A DNA stretch of 64,000 nt. It comes from Erythroxylum novogranatense (Eukaryota > Streptophyta > Magnoliopsida > Malpighiales > Erythroxylaceae). How positions within the stretch are numbered: position 1 is the first letter of the stretch; the number at the start of each line of letters is the position of its first letter. The notes under the pieces were generated by a model. That model worked only from the letters and a program-made list of their open reading frames with translations, ran no database searches and was not told the DNA's origin. Location: positions 82,510,964 through 82,574,963 of the forward strand of contig CM057228.1 of assembly GCA_029891385.1 (NCBI GenBank). Reading direction: 5' to 3'. Both the position numbers and the translations under genes were made by a program. Shown piece by piece: positions 48,225 to 59,121 of this stretch.

Positions 48225-48845
48225 TTTAGTGAAAGAAAGGAAAAACACAAAAGTCTCTTAAAAGGTATTTGATGGAAAACTCTGTATTTCAAAAAGAAGT
48301 TTTAGAAAGATGATAATAAAGAAGGGACTTGGACAAGACTTAACCTGTCAACTCTCAAAGAATAGTAACCTACTTCTAGCAAGAGTACAAAAGCCTAAGT
48401 GACACTTGTCATTTACCCAATACCCAAGTTCTAACTTAGTTTCTTTTGAAACTAACTCCCTTGACTGTCATCTTTACTATCCAACTATCTCCAAAGCTTC
48501 TTTTAATTTCTTGTTCCCTATTATATATATGTCTTTCTCAATACTCCATAAATTTCAAAGGTAACTCCTAAATTCACCAACATATACAAATACGATATTT
48601 TCACCAATCACTAATATTTTCAATGTAAAAACATCCATAACTCTAAAAATTCATATATCAATCCAATAATACCCGAAATTATTCATAAATGTATGTACAA
48701 TTATTTTCATGTGCAAATACATTCACTATTCACGTATAAGTGCATGGCATCTTTTTTTATGCATGAACATGAAAATGCATCTCTAACTCTCATTAATCAC
48801 TCACATTTATTATTCTAATCCTTCCACAAGTAATGGGATGTTACA
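48225..48845 (-). repeat. 5' LTR of outer Gypsy, 5' part
   Basis: Continues 7933-10719 across LTR B. The terminus reads TGTAACATCCCATTAC on the minus strand. A minus-strand TATATATAATAGG near 48515-48530, about 320 bases into the LTR, could be its promoter. No gene. Confidence 0.8.
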
Positions 48846-49007
48846 CTAATGAAGTTGGCATGAGATAGCATTGGATGGACCAGTGTGCTATTGACTTGGA
48901 TGACTCATCATCAATAGATAGAGATAAGCAGATCTTGGATGATGAGGAAAATAAGATTACAGCAAATAAACATCAACTCTAAGAGATAAAGATCAAGTGG
49001 AAGGATT
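48846..49007 (+). other. Unassigned sequence, weakly coding-like
   Basis: Flank of the outer Gypsy. One plus-strand frame reads acidic, low-bias residues (DQCAIDLDDSSSIDRDKQIL) between stops. It might be a decayed gene or older transposon. The flank resumes at 51100 beyond the solo LTR. No family recognised. Confidence 0.3.
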
Positions 49008-51099
49008 TATTGGAGTTATGTAAATATGGTGCCCTAGAAAGTAAATGTATTTACCTATAACTTAATTTTCTTCCAGTTACTTTTGTAATGAAAATATTTA
49101 TTGTTAATAGAACAAAAGAGTTTAGTTTTATTTGTATGAGTATTATATATCTAGTCATAAGATACCAAGATTATTTTATAAGTAATATACATATACATGG
49201 AGATGTATGGGAAATATGTATATTATTATAATCTAAATTAGTTGATTCATAATTGAATAATCAAGTTGTTAAACTTAATTATGGTTTATATTGTATTGTT
49301 GTGATTTATCTCCGTGTAAGTATTACTTCAAGGGAATGATGAGTTTCATATCATGATAGTAGTTGACTATTGATAATGGCACTATTAAATGAATTTAAAA
49401 TTAAGTATGTTTTTAAAGAATAAAGTGGCCCATTACTTTACTCTTAAAACATACACCTTAGCATTATTTTATTACGAACCACAATCTTGATGAGTGGTGA
49501 ACTCATATGTGTTTCATTATAATTCTTCAAATGATTCGAATGAATTTTGACAGAGTATCAATCCAATGTTTGCATGTTATAATTATTAATTAAAACATGT
49601 ATCAGGAAACATTCACTCAAATAAAAAGTTTATTGTGATATCATCACTTCTAGATGTTTTACGGAATTTGGTTATTAAAGTGGCGTCAGTAGTTTGATGG
49701 ATTAGCTACTCATCAAGTCTTAACACCAAAATGAGATCTTGTGTGTTAATCACCAGATAGATTAAAATGGGAGATCTAGAAGAAAAAACCAATATAAGGG
49801 CAAAATGGTAATTTTACCCATTATTATATGGATGACTATAATATGGTTCATAATAAAGTTTGCAATTGGACTTCTTATTTAAAACATGTATTCTCATAAT
49901 ATTTAGTAATTCAAGAGTTCAACCAATTGTCTTTAGTGGAATGACATTTGGTTAAAAGATATAATTAATTCTAATGAAATTAAATTAATTCTAGGTTTAT
50001 TGGAGCTTGAATTATATAAGTCCAATTAGATTCCTCATTTGGTTTCTAGAAAGATTATCAAGCAAAGTAAAAAATATAAATAGAAGTTTTAAAGCCCATG
50101 ATTAAATGTTGGGCTTCTTTAATTAGAAGTGCAAATGAGCATTTAATATTGGCTTGACTTTGGTTTGATTTGATTAATTAGATTAATTAAATTGAAACAA
50201 AGTTATTAAAGAAAGAAGGAGGGCATATTTGGTTTTTTAATACCTAAATATGCAGCATTGAATTGCTAAATTAAAGATGGTTTTTATCATGCTTTATCAT
50301 CATTAAATGGAGTAATGATCTTATCATTAAATGGTTTAATGGTTGTCTTTAATGATGGCATGTAATGTAACCTTTTAGCATTCATTTGATTAAAGAAAGG
50401 AAGAGGTGCATTTGACATATTCTCTCTTCCTTCTTTCATCCATAACCGAAAATGAGAAGGTCTCATTTAGGTTATTGATCTTTTCATATAGCCTTCTTAA
50501 ACAAATAAGAAGAGACTCATTTATTGACTTCTTTATGATTGATTAAAGAATGAAATGATGCATTGAGAGAGAAAGTGTTCTTTCTTTCATATTAACCAAA
50601 ATTGAGAGAGATTGTGAAGAAAGTGTTCTTGCACGTTTGACTCACTCTCTCCTCTCATGCAAGCATAGCCGACACTTGAATGAGAAGAGTCTCATTTTTT
50701 GGCTTCTTTTTTCTACGAAAAATCTCCTTAAAATATTTCTTCTCCTTTCCCACCAAAGGATCTTGTTTACCAAGTGGTCCAAGAAGAACAAGTAGTAGAT
50801 TAGATTGGTCGAGGATCCAACAACAAGGAGAGGATACATTGACAAAGGAAAGGATACAAAAGAGTCAAAGCTATAGCAAGGATTCGGAGAGGATACAAAA
50901 GCGAGGAGCCAAAGCTATAACAAGGAGTCGGTATATTTCTACCACCTTATTCTTATGTAAATTATTTTCCTTATATCGTATCATGTATAGCTGAAACATG
51001 TTGATTTGGTTATGTTATTTCAGTTACGTTTTGATTTCGAAAATTTTTGAAATCTTCCATTTTAGCCAAATCTTGTATGCTTATGTTTTCGATCCAACA
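49008..51099 (+). mobile_element. Solo LTR, same family as 586-2683
   Basis: Starts TATTGGAGTTATG (TG mutated to TA) and ends TCGATCCAACA; flanks GGATT at 49003-49007 and GGATC at 51100-51104, a TSD with one change. Length 2092 bp. It aligns end to end with the reverse complement of 586-2683 but is clearly diverged. No coding content. Confidence 0.85.
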
Positions 51100-51149
51100 G
51101 GATCATCTAAAGATAGAAGAGAACTTTATGGATATGGATAGGTCATTCC

Positions 51150-51673
51150 TAGATAAATGTAATCTTTTATCTTTTTATTGTGATATAACTTAATCCTATT
51201 AGATTGAGTCCTAATTGGATAGGGATGTCATTATATTGGTTAGTACAATATAATCTGATAAGGATAACATTATGATCTTAGCTAGTAGAATTCTATTAGG
51301 ATTCTAACTTGGTCATCTAGAGATGCCTATAAATAACCCATTTGAACCTTTCTCTGCTCAGACACAAGAGGAGAGAGAGGGAGATTGAGAGAGGATCCTT
51401 TTTATACTTTGAGAGAAGTAATATAGGTTGGAATTTGCCATATCTCTTTCTTATTCTTATTGTTGCCATAAATATTTAGTTCTTTCATAGTATTCTTACA
51501 AAAGGAGTTAGAATGAAACACTGCGAGGGTCATGAGACATTTAAGAATAAGTAGGCTTGTCAATGGCCATAAAAAAAGGTTGAATCTTGCTTTAATACAC
51601 ATAAGTGAGATTGTCGTGCAAAGGGGTTGGCACTAGGGGATAAATTTATGCTTAAAGGAAAACCTTTGTAACA
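51150..51673 (+). repeat. LTR 3' part of an older chromovirus
   Basis: Recognised from TATAAATAA at 51328-51336, a leader of GA-rich sequence, a terminus TTTGTAACA at 51673 and a PBS directly after it. The 5' boundary is not certain; about 51150 is a guess. Confidence 0.5.
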
Positions 51674-51674
51674 A

Positions 51675-51688
51675 CCGGTATTAGAGCC
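51675..51688 (+). other. Primer-binding site of older chromovirus
   Basis: CCGGTATTAGAGCC, close to TGGTATCAGAGCC. Confidence 0.6.
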
Positions 51689-51699
51689 AAATTTTGATA

Positions 51700-52040
51700 T
51701 AACAGGAGGCATCAATTTGACGAAGCATGTCAACAAAGTGGAGGCACTCATTGGGCCAATTCCTTAAAGGAAAGAAGAGGTCACTTCTTATAACACTCGA
51801 TTCGAGATATTAAAGGTGCCAATCCAATAGTTATAGCATCAACTAGCGAAGTTGATAAAGACACAAGAGGATTTGAGATTCGAGATCATGATCCTAAGGT
51901 GTTCCATTGCAACACAGGATGTTAGACAAGCGGAAACACTTTGGTGAAGGTGCAAGAGCCCTAAGTTTACATCAGCAAGTTGAGTTCTAAGGAGCTCAAA
52001 AATTTCTTGTACGACATGGAGCAAAACTTTGCAACAGCAA
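51700..52040 (+). pseudogene. Gag start of older chromovirus, truncated
   Basis: Decayed reading with stops. The recognisable part is at the end: SSKELKNFLYDMEQNFATA, matching the K-E-L-x-N-F-L-W-D-M-E-x-Y-F motif that opens the gag core of a chromovirus group with single-domain gags. The frame is cut at 52040 by the Tekay-type LTR. The rest of this element must lie beyond that insertion, outside the window. Confidence 0.65.
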
Positions 52041-53240
52041 TATTGGGCCGCGATTGGCTTTAAGCAGGTTTTCTTTATTTTGAGATTTAGATTGATTAAT
52101 TCTTTTTAGTTAGAATTATTTGGTACTTTAGTGTTTAGTTAATGTTTATAAATTGAAAGGATTTAGTTAAAATTAGAATTTTAAGAAATTCTTAGAAATT
52201 ATAGGCATAAGTTGGTGTAGGATTAATTTAGGAAGGTGCTTGGGTTTTTAAGGCTTAAGGATTAGAAAAATGGGCTTTTAGCCCATTTAAATGCCATTAA
52301 ACCAATAATAAAGGAAATCAAATGAAGGGGATTGAATGAATAAGTGTAAGAAACGAAATTGCAAGGAAGGTTTTATAACCTATTAAAACTATGTAGTTTT
52401 AGTGTAGGTTATAAGTTAAAACAAAGCTTCCCTAAGGCTTTTACAAGAGATATAAGAAACTTACATAGAAAAGAGAAAGAGGAGACTTTCGGTGGAGATA
52501 AGAAGAAGAAGAAGAAGAAGAAGAAAAAGTAAGAGCTTTGTCTTATCTTGCTTTAGTAAAGGAAAGTAGAGTGATCTTTTAAGAAGAAAGAGGAAGAGGA
52601 AGAGTTTAACCTTTCCTTGGAAGCAAAAAGAGAATTTCGTGGGTTTCATATAGGTAAGGAAAATTTCAAAAGTTTTGAAGTTTCTTGATGGGTTTTGGGT
52701 TTAAATGGTTTAGTTAGGGTATGGGTAAGGTTGGGTAGTTGTTAACTCAAGTTTTCCTTTCCTTAGAAATGTTCGATTTTGATATCCTATGTTCTTATGG
52801 GATAAATATGCTTAATGAAGGTGAATTAAGGCAATTGGAGGAAGAGCCAAGGCCAATTGACCATCCTACGAGCTAAAGGAATTTAAGGTGGGTGATTTCT
52901 TAATAATTGAGTTAATGGGTATATTACCATTTTTATAATAAATGTGAATTAAGGTTTCCAATGACTTAGAATTTTTGTTGGAATTATTCTTGTTAATGTT
53001 TTGAACTTGTATGTGATGTTTTTAATTATGAATTTATGTTGGAATGATTTATTTAATGACTTGTTAAGTGGAAAAAATGAAAACTTGTGATTTCGGAAAA
53101 AGATTGCCATTTTGGGCAATTTATGTGAAAATAAATTTGTAAATGCCAGTTGAGGCAATTGGTTTTGAATTGTGTGAATTATGTGCTTTATTTGGGTTTG
53201 TGGTGATCCAGTCAGAGTCAGGTGCACCTGTCTAACCATA

Positions 53241-53345
53241 GGCTTCTCCCGCCTGCCCGCAAGTGGCACTGGAAATTCCTTTCAAGGATTTTCATCAGTC
53301 ACGGCTACACATAACCGCTTCGCAGAAATGTGTAGTACATTCCAT
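53241..53345 (+). promoter_or_regulatory. Conserved hairpin block, Tekay-type LTR
   Basis: GCTTCTCCCGCCTGCCCGC, then AAGTGGCACTGG, then a hairpin with a perfect 7-bp stem CTACACA (53305-53311) and TGTGTAG (53329-53335), a 17-base loop and the loop core AACCGCTTCGC. Confidence 0.7.
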
Positions 53346-54828
53346 TTCGGATCCACCCGAACCACTTTGTTTGTGAATTTGTGATTTGCTAGGTTACTTA
53401 TGTGATATGTTAAGTTTGTAGATTGTCCGAAGTGAGAAATTTTGTTAAAAGACTTGTAAAGTGAAATTGCTTTTATTAAGGTGATATTGCTTTGAACATG
53501 AAAGAATGAATAACGGTTTTTGCTTATATTCTCGTTTATTAAGTTTTTACCCACGGAGCCGTCGAGCTCAGCCCCCATTTCCCCTCCATAGGTGTCGAGC
53601 GAGAAACCGAATCACCGCATCGGGATTGAGGCAACTCCGATGCATTTTGCTTTTGAAGTCATGTTTTGAGAAATCAAAGCATTAGCTTGTTCTTTGTAAT
53701 TTTACTTTTGTTATTTTGGGATGTAATCGGGCTAAATTCCTTCTGAAGCTTTGTATTGACTTGTTTTCATGTAAATATAACGGTTTCGAAGTTTAAATGT
53801 ATCTTGTATATGTTTTTCAAAGAATGTATAGTTGTGTGGTTAAGCTTGACAAAAGAAAGAGTAAAGTTAGTTTGTTTTATGTGTTGGAAGCAAATAGAAT
53901 CCTAGGAGTGTGCTACTGCCTTTGATTTGAAGTATATTGGGTTTGAGTTGTGTTATGGAAGTTAGAAGAATGAGTTTTATGCAGGTTGATGAGTTGGATT
54001 GAAGATTTTGGCTAGAGCATTTTTAGGGGAAGTGCGGTCCAAGTTTTCCCAAATTGGACAGCAACTTGTTTTGGATTTTAGATTATTTTAGAGTGAGATT
54101 TTCAGTGGGATTCCTTCTTGAAGATTGTAGTGAATGATTAGAACTTTCCAATGACATAAAGTTTGTCATATTCGGACTTAAAATGAAAAAGTTATGAGAG
54201 GTGAAAGGTTTCAGCTACTGTTGATGGAAGTTATAATTTTGCAGTCCTTTTGATTGGGTTTTTCACCCTGTTAGAGACAGTTTCAAGTTTTGCTTTCTTC
54301 ATAGAAAGTGTAGATTGTCTTTCTGGCTTTAAAATGAGGTATCATTTGCACTTATTGGAGTTAGGAATAAAAAGATATGAGGTTGGGAATGTTGACAGTT
54401 ACTGTTTATTAAGCCAATTTACTGTTTCATTGATCTTTTTATAGGCTGAAACTTTGAGAGTGTTTTTACCCTTTTAAATGATTGAATGGATTTTTGTTTC
54501 CTTCATGAAACTTGTAGGTCATCTTTTTATCTTTCCAATGAGGTAAAATGTGTCATTTTTAGATTTGTGTGCTAAAAGATATGAATTCTCAAAGTTTTGG
54601 TATTATGTAGGGAAATTGACATTTGTAATAGCAGCAACTTTGAAGCAATTTATGACCCTCTTAATGGCTAAATTAGTTTTTAAATCCTTCTAGAAAGTTG
54701 TAGAGATTCCTTTTATCTTTCTTTGAGCACTAAATTTGCAAAATTTCGATTTCGGGGTGAAAAGTTAGACACTTTCAAAGTTGGAGAGTTTTTCAGTTTT
54801 AAAAATAATAATAATAATAATAAATGTT

Positions 54829-54936
54829 CCTCGCACTCAGCGGAGTGCGAGGAACTCCTCGCACTCAACAGCAGAGTGCGAGGCTCGCACTCTGCTGAGT
54901 GCGAGAGTGTCGCACTCTGCTTGCAGAGTGCGACAC
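54829..54936. repeat. CTCGCACTC/GAGTGCGAG palindrome array
   Basis: Four or five overlapping inverted pairs of CTCGCACTC and GAGTGCGAG, some separated by TGC or AGCAG, preceded by an (ATA)n run at about 54805-54823. Strong hairpin potential. Confidence 0.9.
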
Positions 54937-55480
54937 TGTTATGTATTTATTTATTTATTTTAATCTTCTGATTTTTTTTAATATATGATAAATAAAGCCA
55001 TTTTTCTTATTTTCTTTGTCTTTCTTCCGTTTGACCTCCGATTTTCACGATTTTCAAAGCATTTGGTTTCAAAAAAAAAATTTATACCCCTTTTTAGTAA
55101 AATGAGAGTGTCGGGGTTTAGTTGGACTTTATGGAGAATATTAAAGAGAGTTAAGTACGTGACGGTTTTGAATGAAATTCTGTTTTTGGACGTTTTTGTG
55201 AGCTATAAAGATCCGATTGAGACGATTTCTGTTTCTAATTTACCTAGAGATATGGAATTTCATTTTAGCTTAGGATTCGGATTTAGTTATGGGCCCTAAG
55301 CAGTCAATTTTATTGAGAAATAATTAGGGCGAATTTATCAAGTTTTATTCGGATGACGTTAAATTAAGTTCGATTTGAGGTTTCTTTCGTGGTGAGGAAT
55401 CCCTCCCTCGTGAGATGCACGTCCAGATGTCACGTAGGACGTCGGGCACGTGACTTACTGGGGAGGGGTTCCAACACTTA

Positions 55481-55492
55481 TGGTATCAGAGC
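55481..55492 (+). other. Primer-binding site of Tekay-type element
   Basis: TGGTATCAGAGC, four bases after the 5' LTR, the intact initiator tRNA-Met site. Confidence 0.9.
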
Positions 55493-55708
55493 TTTTGGTT
55501 TAGGTTCGGGTAGAAAGAGAAATTTAGGGTTTTTGTGGACCTTTTGAAAGTGACTTATGTGCATTGTGTGCATAAATTGTATTATTTTGAATTGTTTTAA
55601 ATGATTTTAAATGTTGATTTTGCATGAATTAAAGGGTTCAAGATACTTTGAAAAACTTGTTTTTGCATGAACTAAAGTTTTTCACTGGTTTTATTCTGAA
55701 GGAGTAAT

Positions 55709-56553
55709 ATGCCACGTCGGGGTAGAACCTGAGGGACTCGATCTCGCTCAAGCTCTCGTCAGGGGAGCACAGATGGGTCTCACGTCCCACAAGCTGCAGG
55801 GACACATCCTGCTCCTGGCCCTGAGGCACCTAGTGTGCAACCTGAGGAGCCTCCTCCTCCTCCTCCTCTCAGGTGTGGTTATGGATCCCCGCTTTCTGAG
55901 CTCGCCGAGCTTTCACCCATGCCTTAGGTCAGGGATCTCGGGCTCCTGTGCCAGTTTCTGATGTTAGGGGCGGACAGTTTGATAAACTGCGAAAGTTCGG
56001 AGCGGTGGACTTTCACGGTACCACCAATCCGGAGGAAGCTGAATCTTGGCTAAAGAGGACAGAGAGGGTGCTTCTTCAGATGAAATGTTCTGATGAGGAG
56101 AAGTTGGAGTATGTTGTCAGTTTATTGCAGGGCGATGCTCTTCACTGGTGGGAGTCAGTCCCACAGAGTCAGGCTGTACCACTAGTGCTTTCATGGAGGG
56201 ATTTTGGAGAATTATTCAAAAAGAAGTATATTTCCCGGGTCTACATGCAGGACAAGGCCAGGGAGTTTCTCAATTTGACTCAGAGGAAGATGACTGTTAG
56301 CGAGTATGAGCTGAGATTCACCCATTTGTCCCGATATGCAGCTCATATTGTGGCCAGTGAGGAAGACAAGTGCAGAAAGTTTGAGGGAGGCCTCCACCTG
56401 GGCATCAAAGAGAAGGTAATACTTCATAATTTCTGTGATTATCAGCAGCTAGTGGATGCTGCACTCAGCCGAGAAGTCGGAGAATATCGAGCGAGAGGTG
56501 AGCAGAAGAGAAAGAGCAGAAACGATCATTCAGAAGGGGCGATGTCTGATTAG
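55709..56553 (+). pseudogene. Tekay-type gag
   Basis: Capsid protein of the retrotransposon. The likely start is ATG 55709 (MPRRGRT), followed at once by a stop; a Pro/Ser-rich leader runs to about 55930 and, after a frameshift, the open frame 55948-56553 carries the Retrotrans_gag core: FHGTTNPEEAESWLKRTERV, LEYVVSLLQGDALHWWESV, FGELFKKKYISRVYMQDKAR and EEDKCRKFEGGLHLGI. Paralogous to the gag at 7214-7858. The stop after 56553 separates it from the zinc-knuckle part, which is in another frame. Confidence 0.88.
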
Positions 56554-56561
56554 GCACAGGG

Positions 56562-57293
56562 GTGGAAAGAGTGCCCAATCTTGAGTCGGGTGCGATAATG
56601 CCCTCAATAAAGCAAGCGGATCGGGGCGAAGTGCATACAGTTTCCTCGATGGGAGAAGCAATGAATCAGAGAAGCGAGATCCAGACTCCTCCGTGTGAGC
56701 ACTATGGACACCCGCATCGAGGAGAGTGTCATATTTTATCGGTTGCTTGCTTCAAGTGTGGAGAGAAGGGTCAGAGAATTAGAGACTGTCCTCAGATGAT
56801 CAGAGGGGAAGGATCTCAACCTCAGGCTCAGAGGAGAGCGAGAGCAGTGGGGACCGCCACTTTCTTTGGAGTAAGTAGTTACAGGTCGATGAGGAGGCCC
56901 AATCCTCCAGGGAGACCGAGAGGCCAAGCACAGGCTCGGGTGTTTGCTATGACTCGAGAGGAGGCTGCAGCCGCACCGGAGGTTGTTACTGGTATATCTC
57001 AGCTTTTTCATTCTGATGTATATGTACTCTTTGATTCTGGTTTCATGCATTCCTATGTCTCTGCAAGTATGATATTGCCTGGTATGCAATCAGTTCTATT
57101 AGATGATTTCCTGCTTGTTAGTACTCCGTTAGGGAGGAATGTTATTGTGAGCTGGATCTTTCGAGATTGTGAGCTTCTGATCGATGGATCTAGTTTGGTA
57201 GTGGATCTGCTACCTCTAGATCTGAAGGGGTTAGATGTGATCGTCGGAATGGACGTGATGGAGAAGTATAAGGCAAAGCTGGATTGTGGTTAA
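56562..57293 (+). pseudogene. Tekay-type gag zinc knuckles and protease
   Basis: Contains two zinc-binding motifs, both damaged: CEHYGHPHRGEC has Tyr where the second Cys is expected, and CFKCGEKGQRIRDC has Gln in place of His. About 80 residues on lies the aspartic protease, with VYVLFDSGFMHSYVSAS holding the catalytic D-S-G, and further on VIVGMDVMEKYKAKLDCG, the flap-side segment before RT. The protease cleaves gag-pol. Ends at a TAA inside the normally continuous polyprotein. The Cys-to-Tyr change fits G-to-A decay. Confidence 0.85.
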
Positions 57294-57299
57294 AAGGAA

Positions 57300-58103
57300 G
57301 TGGAATTTAATCTGGGAGAGGGTCAGAAAGTAGTTTTCAGAGGAGATAAGAAGTTGACACCGTCAAGGCTTATTTCAGCTTTGTTAGCTAATAGACTGAT
57401 GGGAAGAGGCTGCGCGGCTTTCTTGGCATGTGTAGTGGATACCAGTGTGAAGGAAAGCAAGGTGGAGGATATTCCCATTGTGAGGGATTTTACTGATGTG
57501 TTTCTTGCGGAGTTGCCCAGGTTGCCACCGGAGAGGGAGATCGAGTTTGCTATTGATTTGGCTCCCGGGACAGCTCCTATCTCTATTCCGCCTCACCGGA
57601 TGGCTCCAGCTGAGCTAAAGGAGCTTAAGGAGCAATTGGAGGATCTTTTAAAGAAGGGGTTTATTAGGCCGAGCACTTCACCTTGGGGAGCACCGGTCTT
57701 GTTTGTTAAGAAGAAGGATGGAACTTGGCGAATGTGCATTGATTATAGGAGGATCAATAAGGTGACAGTGAAGAACAAGTATCCTCTACCTCGGATAGAT
57801 GATTTGTTTGATCTGTTGCAGGGGGAAACGATCTTCTCTAAGATCGATCTTAGGTCTGGCTACCATCAACTCAAGATTAAGGAGTCTGAAGTGAGCAAGA
57901 CAGCCTTCAGGACACGGTATGGCCATTATGAATTTCTAGTTATGCCTTTTGGATTGACCAATGCTCCTGCTGCTTTTATGGATCTGATGAACAGGGTCTT
58001 TAAGGAGTTTTTGGATCAGTTTGTTATCGTGTTCATCGATGACATTCTGATATATTCCAAGAGTGAGGGAGAACATGAGGAGCACTTGAGAATTGTATTG
58101 TAG
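57300..58103 (+). pseudogene. Tekay-type reverse transcriptase
   Basis: Copies the element's RNA into DNA. Visible motifs: [100 protein letters not shown] and the active-site FIDD in [13 protein letters not shown]. All expected catalytic Asp residues are present. The frame ends at TAG 58101-58103, where family members have Gln: a single CAG to TAG change. Confidence 0.92.
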
Positions 58104-58106
58104 AGA

Positions 58107-58889
58107 TTGAGGGAGAGAGAGTTGTATGTCAAATTCACTAAATGTGAATTTTGGCTTCGAGAAGTGATCTTCCTTGGTCACGTTGTTTCTAAGAAGGGTG
58201 TACATGTGGATCCCAAAAAGATTGAAGCTGTGGTGAACTGGCATGCTCCGACTACAGTGACAGAGGTGAGGAGCTTTCTGGGTTTAGCAGGCTATTACAG
58301 GAGATTTGTTGAGATTTTCTCGATGATTGCTGCTCCTTTGACCAAATTGTTGAGAAAGAACCAGAAGTTTTTCTGGAGTGAAGAGTGCCAGAAGAGTTTT
58401 GAGGAACTGAAGCATAGATTGACTAGTGCTCCAGTTTTGGCTTTGCCTACAGGAGAGGGGAGTTATACTGTGTATAGTGATGCTTCCAGAAAGGGGTTGG
58501 GATGTGTGCTGATGCAGGAAGATAAGGTTATAGCATATGCCTCACGACAGCTTAAGCCTTATGAGGTGAACTATCCGACCCATGATCTGGAGTTAGCAGC
58601 TGTGATCTTTGCCTTAAAGATCTGGAGGTATTATCTGTATGGAGTGCAAACCAGGATCTTTACAGATCATAAGAGTCTCAAATATCTGTTGAGTCAGAAG
58701 GAGCTGAATTTGAGACAGAGGAGATGGATTTATTTGCTCAAGGATTATGACCTGTTAATTGAGTATCATCCAGGTAAGGCCAATGTTGTTGCTGATGCTT
58801 TGAGCAGGAAGTCTTCCATAGCATATGTGCAGACAGTCTATCTGCCGCTATTGGAAGAGATGGCTAAGCTCAGGATCAGTTTGAAGTAG
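58107..58889 (+). pseudogene. Tekay-type RT thumb and RNase H
   Basis: Continues the same frame directly after the stop. The RT end shows [20 protein letters not shown] and [14 protein letters not shown]. RNase H follows: [49 protein letters not shown] and [10 protein letters not shown], containing the four acidic residues that bind metal. It degrades the RNA strand during reverse transcription. It stops at TAG 58887-58889 in the RNase H-integrase linker; from 58890 to 59120 more stops (for example 59047) interrupt the linker and the integrase zinc-binding region. Confidence 0.92.
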
Positions 58890-59121
58890 GAGGAATCTGA
58901 TTGCATAATTGCTACATTTCGGATGAGACCGATCTTTAGAGAGAAGGTGAGAGAATTGCAGGTTCAAGATCCCGAATTGAGTAAGTTGCAGGAAGAAGTA
59001 CAAAGGGGTAAGGAGTCAGATATGGTGCTGAGTAATGATGGACTCTGATACCGAGAATAGGCTCAGATTCCCGATGTCAAGGAGGTAAAGATGAAATTCG
59101 GATGAGGCGCTAACGCACCTT

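Larger units (their letters stand above)
1..48845 (-). mobile_element. Outermost Gypsy retrotransposon, partial, heavily interrupted
   Basis: Minus-strand Ty3/Gypsy element whose 5' end lies at 48845 and whose pol and 3' LTR lie beyond the left window edge. Visible parts are the 5' LTR (7933-10724 plus 48225-48845, about 3.4 kb without insertions), a PBS at about 7912-7927, and gag (7214-7858 and 1-251). The LTR has TGTAACATCCC at its 5' end and GGGTGCTACA at its 3' end. Gag type and LTR layout resemble Tekay/Del chromoviruses, but no integrase or chromodomain is in view, so the lineage is inferred. It hosts LTR A in gag and LTR B in the LTR. The outer TSD cannot be tested because the other end is missing. 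Confidence 0.85.
52041..55476 (+). repeat. 5' LTR of Tekay-type element
   Basis: Begins TATTGGGCC (TG changed to TA in both LTRs) and ends GGGGTTCCAACA. It contains the hairpin block (53241-53345), modules about 180-200 bases apart (54100-54760) and the CTCGCACTC palindrome array (54829-54936). No gene; the ORFs are chance. Confidence 0.9.

Noticed and set aside
54723..54971. ORFs over the CTCGCACTC repeats.
   Set aside because: Translation of a palindromic repeat; two frames are open by composition only.
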